From JAQSWP01 sp040255215 (GTDB lineage Bacteria; Pseudomonadota; Alphaproteobacteria; Reyranellales; JAQSWP01), in the NCBI GenBank assembly GCA_040255215.1, contig JBDZUM010000001.1, positions 68,217 to 132,216 of the forward strand: a stretch of DNA of 64,000 nucleotides. Reading direction: 5' to 3'. The notes below the pieces were generated by a model. It searched no databases and had not been told where the DNA came from. It worked only from the letters and a program-made list of their open reading frames with translations. Position numbers and translations under genes: made by a program. This document shows positions 41,503 to 50,513 of this stretch, piece after piece (within the stretch, counting starts at the first letter, position 1; each line of letters begins with the position of its first letter).

Positions 41503-42660
41503 ATGAGCCAAGCAGCCCGCGTCAGCGACTACGGCAGCGAAGAAACCGCCATGCAGGACTACCTGCGCGAGGGCGAAGAACGCGCCTACGCGCTGGGCAA
41601 TCGCGGGCCGATCCGCTTCACCGCCGACGGCAAGATCCATCCCGACATTCTCGACGCCTATTGGCGTACCGGCTTCTACGTCTTCGAGGACGTGCTGGGC
41701 AAGGAGGAGCTGGCCGAGATCGAGGCTGACTTCAAGAACCTGCTGGAGCGGCTGCCGAAGGAGAAAGACTCGCCGGTCGACCGCCATGGCCGGCCGGCGC
41801 TCGGCATCGACTGCAAGGCGCAGACCCTGTTCTGGTCCAAGCCGCTGGGCGATCCGTTCGGCGGCACGGAACTGGCCAATGGCCGCCATCCGGTGAAGAT
41901 GTTCGAGCCCAAGGCCAAGGCCGACGCGCCCACTGACATCGTCTATCTGATCCTGGGCAGCCTGCAGTTTCTCGAAACTCAGCTGCGCGTCTATGGCCAT
42001 CCGGGATTGCTGGCGGTGGCCGCGGCGGTCAACGGCGAGGACTTCACGCCCTTCAACGAGGCACTGTTCATCAAGGAGCCTGGCCTGGGCGCTTCCGTCG
42101 CCTGGCACCAGGATGGCATCACGCATTGGGACAGTCCGGACTGGGACGAAGGCATCCACGGCTTCAACTTCATGGCGCAGCTCTACGGCTGCACCGCGGC
42201 CAACGGCGTGTGGGTGGTGCCGGGTTCGCACAAGATCGCCGGCAAATGCGACATCAAGGAAATGGTCGCCAAAGCCGGCAGCGAACGTCTGCCCGATGCT
42301 GTGCCGATGGTGTGCAAGCCGGGCGACGTCGTCATCAACAACCGCCAGGTCGTGCACGGTTCCTTCGCCAACACGAGCAAGGACTGGCGCGTGACCCTCA
42401 ACTTCGGCTTCCATCGCCGCAGCTCGGTGCTGGGTGTCGAGGCCGGCGGCATCCACAATGCCCGCGCCGTCTACGACGAGGCCCGCATCCGGGAGCGCGC
42501 CAGCCTGATCGGCTATGGTATCGATGCACGGCGCCAACGCTTCCCCGGCGAGACGCCGTACTGCTACAAGCCGCATGTCGAGGCGGGGTTGAGCTATCGC
42601 TGGGACGAGAAGGCGAAGGCGGGAATCAGGGACTACAACCTGCTCGATCTGAGCATCTGA
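41503..42660 (+). CDS. phytanoyl-CoA dioxygenase (PhyH) family protein
   Basis: A 385-residue Fe(II)/2-oxoglutarate oxygenase. The iron triad is H202 and D204 (WHQDG) and H285 (VVHGSFAN), with R296 as the likely 2-oxoglutarate ligand. VWVVPGSHKIAG is typical of the family. The substrate is unknown and could be an acyl-CoA or small metabolite. ATG 41503 has GGAGGA six bases ahead; an in-frame ATG six codons upstream has none. It ends 18 bases from the convergent reductase gene. Confidence 0.9.
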   Translation: MSQAARVSDYGSEETAMQDYLREGEERAYALGNRGPIRFTADGKIHPDILDAYWRTGFYVFEDVLGKEELAEIEADFKNLLERLPKEKDSPVDRHGRPALGIDCKAQTLFWSKPLGDPFGGTELANGRHPVKMFEPKAKADAPTDIVYLILGSLQFLETQLRVYGHPGLLAVAAAVNGEDFTPFNEALFIKEPGLGASVAWHQDGITHWDSPDWDEGIHGFNFMAQLYGCTAANGVWVVPGSHKIAGKCDIKEMVAKAGSERLPDAVPMVCKPGDVVINNRQVVHGSFANTSKDWRVTLNFGFHRRSSVLGVEAGGIHNARAVYDEARIRERASLIGYGIDARRQRFPGETPYCYKPHVEAGLSYRWDEKAKAGIRDYNLLDLSI

Positions 42661-42678
42661 ACCTCTGTCGGTGACGGG

Positions 42679-43671
42679 CTAAACCCGCACCATCCGCTTG
42701 CCGCGATTCTCTCCCGCCAGCAGCCCGATCAGGGCTCGCGGTGCGTTCTCAAGCCCGTCGACGATATCCTCGACCGTCTTGATCTTGCCGTCCTTCGCCC
42801 AGCCCAGGAGCCTGTCCTCGGCTTCCTTGTCCTTGGCGGCGAAGTCCATGACGATGAAGCCTTCCATGCGCAGGCGCTTGACGACCAGCAGGCCCGGCAC
42901 GCCCCGCGGCGACTGCATGTTGGAGGTATCGTACTGCGAGACGGCGCCGCAGCAGACGACGCGGCCCTTCTGATTCATCTGGAAGAGAGCGGCTTCAAGG
43001 ACCGGCCCGCCGACATTGTCGAAAAAGACGTCGATGCCGCCGGGCGCCGCCGCGGCCAGATCCTTGCGGAAAGACTTGGCCTTGTAGTCGACAGCCGCGT
43101 CGAAACCCAGCTCGTCGACCAGCCACTGGCATTTCTCCGGCCCGCCGGCGATGCCGACGGCGCGGCAGCCGATCGCCTTGGCGATCTGGCCAACGAAGGA
43201 GCCGACCGAACCGGCCGCCGCTGAGACGACGACGGTTTCGCCCGCTTTGGGGCGCCCGACCTCGATCAGGCCGTGATAGGCGGTCTTGCCGGCGATGCCG
43301 ATCAGCGACAGCAGATGCGAGGCCGGCTCGTAGCTGCGCGCCTTCTCGAGCCTGCGCGCGTCCATGGCGTAGAATTCCTGCCAGCCGCCCTCGCCGAACA
43401 CCTTGTCGCCCCTGGCGAAGCCCGGCGCTTTGCTCTCGACGACTTCGCCCAGCGAATAGGCGTGCATGATGTCGCCCGCCTTCACCGCCTGGCGATAGGT
43501 GGCGCCCTGCATCCAGGCGCGGTTGGCGGCATCGAGCGAGATCAGCCTGGAGCGCACCAGCACCTGGCCGTCGCCGATGGCCGGCATCGGCGCGTCGACC
43601 ATTTTGAAATGCTCTTCGCCCAACCGGTCGGTGGGCAGGGTCTGGATTACGATCTGCCGGTTGCCGGTCAT
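42679..43671 (-). CDS. NADP-dependent oxidoreductase (MDR, prostaglandin-reductase-like)
   Basis: A 330-residue zinc-free medium-chain reductase of the CurA/leukotriene-B4-dehydrogenase group, which reduces the C=C bond of enones. The NADP site is VVVSAAAGSVGSFVGQIAKA, with GIAGGPEKCQWLVDELGFD (phosphate-binding Lys) and YDNVGG-like FFDNVGGPVLEAAL. The N-terminus reads RQIVIQTLPTDRLGEEHF. No zinc-ligand cysteine pattern is present. It is separated by 24 bases from the VWA gene upstream on the same strand. Confidence 0.9.
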   Translation of the reverse strand: MTGNRQIVIQTLPTDRLGEEHFKMVDAPMPAIGDGQVLVRSRLISLDAANRAWMQGATYRQAVKAGDIMHAYSLGEVVESKAPGFARGDKVFGEGGWQEFYAMDARRLEKARSYEPASHLLSLIGIAGKTAYHGLIEVGRPKAGETVVVSAAAGSVGSFVGQIAKAIGCRAVGIAGGPEKCQWLVDELGFDAAVDYKAKSFRKDLAAAAPGGIDVFFDNVGGPVLEAALFQMNQKGRVVCCGAVSQYDTSNMQSPRGVPGLLVVKRLRMEGFIVMDFAAKDKEAEDRLLGWAKDGKIKTVEDIVDGLENAPRALIGLLAGENRGKRMVRV

Positions 43672-43695
43672 GGGCTTGCCTCCCCGAGGTTTTTC

Positions 43696-44877
43696 TTATC
43701 CGCGATTGAGCTCGCGCATCGCCTTGTCGAGGCCTTCGAGCGTCAGCGGGTACATGCGATCGGACATCAGCTGCTTCAGCAGCTGGATCGACGGCGTGTA
43801 GGGCCAGTGCCGCTCGGGCACCGGGTTGAGCCAGACCGCGCTCTGGTAGATGTCGGCGACGCGCTGGATCCAGGCCTGGCCGGCCTCTTCGTTCCAGTGC
43901 TCGACCGAGCCGCCGGGATAGACGATCTCGTAGGGGCTCATCGAGCCGTCGCCGACGAAGATCACCTTGTAGTCCGACGGATAGGTATGGAGCATCTGCC
44001 AGGTCGGCAGGAAGTCGGAATGGCGCCGGCGATTGTCCTTCCACACCTTCTCGTACAGGCAGTTGTGGAAGTAGAAGAACTCCAGGTGCTTGAACTCGGC
44101 CTTGGCGGCGGAGAACAGCTCCTCGCAGACGCGGATATGCGCGTCCATCGAGCCGCCGATATCGAACAGCACCAGCAATTTGATCTTGTTGTGCCGCTCC
44201 GGGACCATCTTGATGTCGAGATAACCGGCATTGTTGGCGGTCTTGCGGATGGTCTCGGGTAGGTCGAGTTCGACCTCGGCGCCCTCGCGCGCGAATTTGC
44301 GCAGCCGGCGCAGCGCGATCTTGATGTTGCGGGTGCCAAGCTCGACCGTATCGTCGAGGTTCTTGTACTCGCGCTTGTCCCAGACCTTGACGGCCCTGCC
44401 CTCGCGGCCCTTGTCCTGGCCGATGCGAACGCCCTCGGGGTTGAAGCCGTAGGCGCCGAACGGCGACGTGCCGGCGGTGCCGATCCACTTGCTGCCGCCC
44501 TCGTGGCGCTTCTTCTGCTCCTCGAGGCGCTGCTTCAAGGTCTCCATCAGCTTTTCCCAACCGCCCAGCGACTCGATCTGCTGCTTTTCCTCCTCGGTCA
44601 AGAACTTCTCGGCCAGCGCCCGCAGCCATTCCTCGGGGATCTCGGCCGTCTGCGCTTCGGCGACGTATTCCAGCCCCTTGAACGAGGAGCCGAAAACGCG
44701 ATCGAACTTGTCGATGTTGCGCTCGTCCTTGACCAGCACGGCGCGCGAAAGAAAGTAGAAATCGTCGACGCTGTAGCCGGCGACGCCCTTGTCCATCGCT
44801 TCCATCAGCGCCAGGTACTCCTTGATGGAGACCGGCACTTTCGCTTCGCGCAGCTTAAGGAAGAAATCGATGAACAT
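43696..44877 (-). CDS. VWA-domain protein (CoxE-like)
   Basis: A 393-residue cytoplasmic protein with a C-terminal von Willebrand A domain (about 230-390). The metal-ion site reads DIGGS (239-243) in place of DxSxS, so the first MIDAS Ser is a Gly. The N-terminal half has two helical regions and a charged coiled coil (FLTEEEKQQIESLGGWEKLM and KQRLEEQKKRHEGG). It pairs with a MoxR AAA+ ATPase upstream (44920-45765). Such pairs act as chaperones inserting metals or cofactors into enzymes; no client gene is nearby. Confidence 0.9.
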   Translation of the reverse strand: MFIDFFLKLREAKVPVSIKEYLALMEAMDKGVAGYSVDDFYFLSRAVLVKDERNIDKFDRVFGSSFKGLEYVAEAQTAEIPEEWLRALAEKFLTEEEKQQIESLGGWEKLMETLKQRLEEQKKRHEGGSKWIGTAGTSPFGAYGFNPEGVRIGQDKGREGRAVKVWDKREYKNLDDTVELGTRNIKIALRRLRKFAREGAEVELDLPETIRKTANNAGYLDIKMVPERHNKIKLLVLFDIGGSMDAHIRVCEELFSAAKAEFKHLEFFYFHNCLYEKVWKDNRRRHSDFLPTWQMLHTYPSDYKVIFVGDGSMSPYEIVYPGGSVEHWNEEAGQAWIQRVADIYQSAVWLNPVPERHWPYTPSIQLLKQLMSDRMYPLTLEGLDKAMRELNRG

Positions 44878-44919
44878 GGGCGGCCTCCCGCGTCGGACGA
44901 TTCTTACTGCTTCTCGCGC

Positions 44920-45765
<846 letters not shown>

Positions 45766-45895
45766 CGATTTCCTCTAGGCGTTGGCGCAAAATTCAGGCG
45801 CAGCCTAGGGGTCCGGGGGGTTGCTTTCAAGGCTGGTCTGCCTCGGCCTCCGGTTCGCAGGGCGGAACCGGAAAGCCACCGTAGATCGCCACTTT

Positions 45896-46366
45896 TCAGG
45901 CGACGCCGCCGCCGACCCGCATCTTGTTCATCTGCCGATCGCCGAACCACCACGTCAGCGCCATCATGGCCATCACCACGACGGCATTGGCGATCTCCGC
46001 CCGCACGCCGAAATCGGTGGTGCTGAAGAACACGACGGCGGTCAGCGCAATGAGGAGGAGCGTCAGCGCCGGCCGCACCCAGCGCAGCCAGGCGGTGAAG
46101 CTGTTGGTGCCATAGCTCTCGTCATGCTCGTAACTGGCGGTGCGGATGCCGGCCCAGGTGTTCTCCTGGGCGATCGCCAGCTCGTGCTCGCGCTCGACAC
46201 TGCGTTCCTTGCTCTGCAGCTCGAGCAGCTTCAGCTCGTGCGCGAACTCGAGCTGCCGGTCCTTGCGCTTCTGCGCCGCCTCGAACAGTCCCAGCACCTT
46301 GCTGACGATCGACCCCAGCAGCCCCAGGCCACCGCCCGTCAGCACGTTCAACAGCAGATCCAGCAT
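45896..46366 (-). CDS. 3TM holin (gene-transfer-agent holin-like)
   Basis: A 156-residue membrane protein. The N-terminal hydrophobic segment is about residues 2-26 (LLLNVLTGGGLGLLGSI). A charged coiled coil follows (28-68), then two close C-terminal membrane helices (96-116 and 124-142). This layout matches the 3TM holin family of gene transfer agents and prophages, which opens the inner membrane at lysis. The start is taken at ATG 46366 (MLDLLLNVL). It is the last gene of the cluster and lies 3' of the M15 endolysin, separated from it by a palindromic repeat. Confidence 0.75.
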   Translation of the reverse strand: MLDLLLNVLTGGGLGLLGSIVSKVLGLFEAAQKRKDRQLEFAHELKLLELQSKERSVEREHELAIAQENTWAGIRTASYEHDESYGTNSFTAWLRWVRPALTLLLIALTAVVFFSTTDFGVRAEIANAVVVMAMMALTWWFGDRQMNKMRVGGGVA

Positions 46367-46391
46367 GATCAGTCCTTTCCCCGCTCTCTTT

Positions 46392-46494
46392 CCTGTCACC
46401 CCGGGCTTGACCCGGGGCCCATAACCACGTCGAACACGGTTGCAGGCGGCGTCATGGGTCCCGGCTCTGCGCTGCGCTTGGCCGGGATGACAGG
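46392..46494. repeat. 103-bp palindromic repeat (MITE/REP-like)
   Basis: Terminal inverted repeats CCTGTCA (46392-46398) and TGACAGG (46488-46494) enclose a GC palindrome CCCCGGG-CTTGA-CCCGGGG (46399-46417) and a matching CCCGGC...GCCGGGA arm. The form, TGTCATCCCGG with AAGCGCAGCG inside, is like dispersed palindromic elements of many alphaproteobacterial chromosomes. Only one copy is in this window. Confidence 0.75.
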
Positions 46495-46502
46495 TTTAAT
46501 TG

Positions 46503-46877
46503 TCACCACCTCGCCCTGTACCGCCGGTTGTCGACATGCACGAAGCTCGCGTAGCCGATGCCGATGCCGAGAAACCCGACCTGTTCCGCCACCTCGATCA
46601 GCTCGCGCTTGGGCACCACCAGCGGAATGTCGACGGCGCAGGCGGCGCGGAACTCGTCCGCCCGGTGCTGCGACAGCGGCGCGCCGCCGACGCGGGCGTT
46701 GTATATCGGGCAGCGGCAGGCCGATGTCGGCCGGAACGGCACGCCGATCGCCACCCGCAGCCGCTCGAGCTTGCGCAGCGCCTCGTCCTCGAAATGGAAG
46801 AAGCCGCAATGCCGGCAGCCCAGCTCGTCGAAGCTGAAATGCTCGGAGGCCATCTTCTGCCCGGGGATGCGTTTCAT
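46503..46877 (-). CDS. M15-family peptidoglycan peptidase (endolysin)
   Basis: A 124-residue zinc D-Ala-D-Ala-carboxypeptidase-like endolysin. Zinc ligands are H71 (SQHRADEF), D83 (AACAVDI) and H114 (FVHVD), with the Ser/Arg motif in RPTSACRCP at about 50-56. No signal peptide is seen, so it needs the holin to reach the wall. A CRHCGFF cysteine pair near the N-terminus may bind a second metal. ATG 46877 overlaps the stop of the upstream coiled-coil gene by four bases. Confidence 0.88.
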   Translation of the reverse strand: MKRIPGQKMASEHFSFDELGCRHCGFFHFEDEALRKLERLRVAIGVPFRPTSACRCPIYNARVGGAPLSQHRADEFRAACAVDIPLVVPKRELIEVAEQVGFLGIGIGYASFVHVDNRRYRARW

Positions 46878-47179
46878 CTCTCGAGGCCCGGCAAACCGTT
46901 CGTCGCCAGGAACCAGCCGATGACGCAGGCCTGCACCCCGATCACCGACGCCGCCGCCCACCACAGCCGCGCATGGATGTCGCGCAAGGACTGCTTCAGC
47001 GCCGCAAACCCTTCGCGCATTTCGCAGCGCATCCGCTCGCGCGCCGCATCGCCGGCCTGCAAGCGCTCGTCGATCCGCCGCATCCTCTCGGCGCACAGAT
47101 CCTCGTGCCCGTCGATCCGCGAATGCAGCTCCCCCGCGACCCCGTCGAGATCGCGCTGGATGGCCTGGGATTGCAGCAT
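46874..47179 (-). CDS. small coiled-coil protein with C-terminal membrane anchor (lysis accessory)
   Basis: A 101-residue protein: residues 1-70 are a charged heptad-like helix (LQSQAIQRDLDGVAGELHSR, RMRRIDERLQAGDAARERM), followed by one membrane helix (about 74-95, LWWAAASVIGVQACVIGWFL). The plan recalls haemolysin XhlA or i-spanin-like lysis accessories; I do not recognise a family surely. ATG 47179 has AGGAG eight bases ahead. Upstream in-frame codons to 47377 look non-coding. It overlaps the endolysin start. Confidence 0.7.
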   Translation of the reverse strand: MLQSQAIQRDLDGVAGELHSRIDGHEDLCAERMRRIDERLQAGDAARERMRCEMREGFAALKQSLRDIHARLWWAAASVIGVQACVIGWFLATNGLPGLER

Positions 47180-47872
47180 TGACGCGACTCCTTGCGCGAA
47201 AGTATCGGCGACGGAAGCCAATCGTCTCTTGCGCCAGAGCTTGGGAGAGGGAACTAGTTCTTCAGCAGCGATGCGTTCGGCGAGCTCGCCAGAACAACAG
47301 CCTGAACTGGATGAAATTGCGGACGAAATGCCAATAAAGCCGCGCCGCACTCGCCAGTCGCGCCGGCGATTTTCCAAAAATTCCTTCGACCAGTTGCTTG
47401 GTCGCTACACGGGCCTGCCGAATAGCACGACGGACAGTTCCAACGTCAGGATCATGCGCCGATCTCCGGAAACCAGCCGGCCGCTGCGAGTTGTTTCGTC
47501 GTCAGCGCCTCGTCTTTGAACGCCTGCAGGACCAGAGCCAGCTTCTGTTCTGTTGCATCGCTGTTGGATATGGATCGGCAGATGCGGCTCAATTTCGACC
47601 ACGGCCACCTACATCTATGGGAGCCTAGATGACCAAAATAGTCGGTCATGGTGCTAGGTGAACAACGGCCGGGTGGACGAGATAGCCCTACCAGGCCTCG
47701 CGGCCAAACACCGGCAAAGTCGACCGACTCAACTGGAACATAGATCGGGCTCGTGCCATGTTCTGCCGATGCGACAGTGACTTGTATTTCTTTCTTTTGT
47801 GGCGATTATTGTGGTGATCGCAGGCGTTATCATTATCGCCAGAACCGCCACAGAACCAATCGCCAACTGACT
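47180..47872. other. 693-base stretch without a firm gene in the phage-like cluster
   Basis: Between the lysis genes and the methyltransferase. A minus-strand open frame (47452-47649, 65 codons) ends in a protein-like stretch, DATEQKLALVLQAFKDEAL, but has no ribosome site. A plus-strand frame (47799-47870) encodes a 23-residue hydrophobic peptide. The rest, above all 47640-47870, is AT-richer and looks non-coding. It may be a deletion scar in the cluster. Confidence 0.5.
47452..47649 (-). CDS. small hypothetical ORF
   Basis: A 65-codon frame. Its C-terminal half, from SNSDATEQKLALVLQAFKDE to LAAAGWFPEIGA, is helical and protein-like, while the N-terminal half is Arg/Cys/Trp-rich and unconvincing. 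No ribosome site precedes ATG 47649. It may be the remnant of a longer phage protein. Function unknown. Confidence 0.25.
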   Translation of the reverse strand: MTDYFGHLGSHRCRWPWSKLSRICRSISNSDATEQKLALVLQAFKDEALTTKQLAAAGWFPEIGA

Positions 47873-48477
47873 CTATGGTCTACGGCCTGCCACGATCATG
47901 GATTTCCACAGCAACGGAATCCAACCGGCGGCGGCAAACCAGATGTCCGAAAAGCCTGCGGCTTTCATCGTTGCGGTCAGGCTGGCTCGTGAGAAGAACT
48001 TTATACGTCCGCCTTCGAACGCCACGTCGACGTGACGGTCAAAGTTTCCTGTCGCAGCGATGGCGACGTTCTTCAACCAGCCCTGATAGGGCTTCGTCAG
48101 TACCAACAATCCGCCGGGCTTCAACGCCTCGATGCATCTTGCAAGCATCCGCGCCGGCGCAAACAGATGCTCGATGAATTCGCTCGAGACGATGCAGTCG
48201 AACGGACCGCCCAACGAATCATACACATTGCCGGGCCGAAACTCGATCAGCGGGAACGCTGCCGAGCCATGCCGCAACCCGTCGCTCGACCAATCCATAG
48301 CCGTCACCTGATCACCAGCCAGCCGATATTGCTCGCTCAGCCAACCGTTGCCGCAACCGAGGTCGAGCAGCATGGCAGGCGGGGTAGAAGCATTGCCAGT
48401 ACCTTCGGTAACAGCATGGTCTGGTGCGGATGCGTCGTTGCATCCTGCCAGCCGAAATCCGCTATCGGTTTCTCCAT
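47873..48477 (-). CDS. class I SAM-dependent methyltransferase with an apparent frameshift
   Basis: The main frame (47873-48373) gives 166 residues of a Rossmann methyltransferase: LLDLGCGNGWLSEQY binds SAM, and VSSEFIEHLFAPARMLARC and ALKPGGLLVLTKPY are the post-I and motif III regions. Upstream, another frame from ATG 48477 encodes a fitting N-terminus (MEKPIADFGWQDATTHPHQT then MLLPKVLAML). One extra C in the C4 run (48381-48384) would join them into about 201 residues. It lies between tail-fibre and lysis genes. The substrate is unknown. Either a sequencing indel or a decayed gene. Confidence 0.7.
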
Positions 48478-48504
48478 ATCGAAAGCCTATCAGGTGTGGT
48501 CGGA

Positions 48505-50187
48505 TTACGTAATCCCACCGACGCTCTTGAGATAGTCGATCACAGCGCCCCGATCCGTGGCGCCGGGATCTCCACCGAACATCGCAACTCCGGCGAGCGC
48601 CACCGGCATTTGATTGTTCGGGACGTCGTTATAGAAGCGTGCGCCGACCCACGACTCCTCGATGTTGAGGTTGCCAGCGGTCGCCTCGCCGGCCGCTTCC
48701 GTCCCGTTCGCGCCAGCGTAAAGGTTGCCGCCCGAGATGCGGCCGGTGGCAACCACGTTTGCGTCGACACTAGCGGTGCCTACGGCGGTGGTCGACTGAG
48801 CGCCAGAGCGATAGAGAATCACGGTGCCGCCGGTGCCCCAATTGACTGTACACGAAGTGGCCGACTGGAAATCGTTAAGGTCGCTGATCGCCGCACCATT
48901 AACTATGCCGTCGAAATTGGCCACGCCAGTTGCGGTCCGCATGAGCGCCGCCGCGAACAGATCCGTGCCTGTAATGGGGTTCGACAGGAACGCTTTCATG
49001 TAGTCATTGCCGCCGTCGAAAACGAAGCAGGGCGCGCCGTTGATGCCCATCGGCGAGAACCTCGGCATGCTGGCCTTCACCGTCTGCACATAATCATCGC
49101 CACCGAACTGGTTGTACCATCGCTTCCCCAACAGCGCTGACCCGCCCGCCCAAGAGGCGATGGCAAGGAAGTCGAGATTGCCGAACTGATCGACCCCGAA
49201 ATCCATCTCGGCGTCGTCGACGCTGCGAACCAACCGCAGCAGCGGTCCGGCGTATGCCGAGTACAGCCGCTTCATTCCGACTCCAATCACCGGGGCGGCA
49301 TCAAGTCCGTCAAAGCCATCGGAGGGTACTGTCGCGGCGCAGTATGCGTTGAATAGCGCCACTAGAGCGGAAGATTGCGCGGCCGTCAGCCCGGCGCCTG
49401 CATGCCACAACTCTAATCGGCCAGTTAGAAAGGCATCTACAATGCCGCCGTGGCGGTGACGCGCGCCGATCAACACGTTTACGCTGGCAGGGATTTGGCT
49501 AGCCTGGGAATCGTTCCCGAGGCTGCTCCCATCCTTGTACAGGGCTCGCGCGGACGCGCTCGATCGAACGCCGATGTAGTGAGCGGGGGTCGCCGGATTC
49601 TCCGCTGATTGAAGGGTCGTTCCGTCGTTGCCGAACCACCTTTGTATCCCGGTGTTGAAGGCTTCGAACCCAAGCCGGTTACTTGCCGACGCCGAGTCCA
49701 CCGAGCCCGGATGACCACCTGACGCTGCGATGATCCGCATCCCTACATGTACACTGTCCTGCGTGCCCTTGCTGTCGACCGCACCACATCTCCAGTTGGT
49801 ATCGATCGATTGCGATGAGTCGCTGGTAAATATCCAGCCTTCCGTCGCACTGTGGCCGGGAGCATTGATGGCATCGCCTAACAGATTTGGGTTGCGTAGA
49901 TCGACCATAGAAGCCGCCAACGACGGAACGCCAATCGCTTTCTTGATCGAGCCGATATGGTCATCCCACAGACCTGCTGCCTTGATACCAAGCACCAGAA
50001 CATTCAAAGCCTTGGGGAAAAGCTCGCCAGTAGAGGCAATATATACCGCCGCATCCGGATCATAAGCCGGCCCACCGCCTCCTCCGCCCCCACCGCCCGC
50101 CGCGCCCCCGCGATACCCCCGCCGCCCCGCGCTGGGCCAGGTGGCCGGTCCGGCGGCCGGGCTGGCGGGCTTGAAGCACGCGGCCAT
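48505..50187 (-). CDS. phage tail protein with arabinofuranosidase-B-like domain (receptor-binding candidate)
   Basis: A 560-residue protein. After a Pro/Gly-rich leader with nine Gly in a row (about residues 31-39) comes a beta-rich region (about 45-275) resembling a LamG-like domain, with GIQRWFGNDG and RLELWHAGAGLTAAQSSALV. From about residue 295, KRLYSAYAGPLLRLVRSVDD, FLAIASWAGGSALLGKRWYN and PCFVFDGGNDYMKAF follow the AbfB catalytic-like domain seen in many phage tail proteins. It probably binds cell-surface glycans. It lies directly after the fibre genes. Confidence 0.75.
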   Translation of the reverse strand: MAACFKPASPAAGPATWPSAGRRGYRGGAAGGGGGGGGGPAYDPDAAVYIASTGELFPKALNVLVLGIKAAGLWDDHIGSIKKAIGVPSLAASMVDLRNPNLLGDAINAPGHSATEGWIFTSDSSQSIDTNWRCGAVDSKGTQDSVHVGMRIIAASGGHPGSVDSASASNRLGFEAFNTGIQRWFGNDGTTLQSAENPATPAHYIGVRSSASARALYKDGSSLGNDSQASQIPASVNVLIGARHRHGGIVDAFLTGRLELWHAGAGLTAAQSSALVALFNAYCAATVPSDGFDGLDAAPVIGVGMKRLYSAYAGPLLRLVRSVDDAEMDFGVDQFGNLDFLAIASWAGGSALLGKRWYNQFGGDDYVQTVKASMPRFSPMGINGAPCFVFDGGNDYMKAFLSNPITGTDLFAAALMRTATGVANFDGIVNGAAISDLNDFQSATSCTVNWGTGGTVILYRSGAQSTTAVGTASVDANVVATGRISGGNLYAGANGTEAAGEATAGNLNIEESWVGARFYNDVPNNQMPVALAGVAMFGGDPGATDRGAVIDYLKSVGGIT

Positions 50188-50190
50188 CTC

Positions 50191-50481
50191 TCAAGCCTCG
50201 CCGATCTTATGGGCGCTGGCATGCAGCCCGGAGGGCGACCCACCGCTGACGGCGGCGCGGATCTGCCCCGGCGGCAGCTCGAAATTGCCGATCGCCGGCA
50301 GCGCGTCGAATGTGGTCTCGCTGCCGACCGCGATGGCGCCGCCATTGGGGCCGCGCACCTGCAGGGCGATAGATCCGCCGCCCGCGGTGCCCTCGGCCAT
50401 GAAGCTGCCGCGGCCGCCATCCCAGGCGAACCAGTCGCCGGTCGCGGATGCGCCCGACAGCAATGCGATGTTGCGTGCCAT
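50191..50481 (-). CDS. small beta-rich structural protein of the phage-like cluster
   Basis: A 96-residue protein (MARNIALLSGASATGDWFAW) with repeated short strands and Gly-rich turns, no Cys and no membrane segment. It ends GLHASAHKIGEA. ATG 50481 has a near-perfect AAGGAGAT site, so it is surely translated. Proteins of this kind sit beside fibre genes in short-tailed phages as small tail or decoration proteins. It ends three bases before the AbfB-like gene. Confidence 0.7.
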   Translation of the reverse strand: MARNIALLSGASATGDWFAWDGGRGSFMAEGTAGGGSIALQVRGPNGGAIAVGSETTFDALPAIGNFELPPGQIRAAVSGGSPSGLHASAHKIGEA

Positions 50482-50513
50482 GTCGATCTCCTTCTCTTTA
50501 TTCAGATTCCGGT

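Noticed and set aside
47180..47377. N-terminal extension of the coiled-coil lysis protein back to 47377
   Set aside because: The added codons are Ser/Arg-rich without family resemblance, while ATG 47179 has a good ribosome site.
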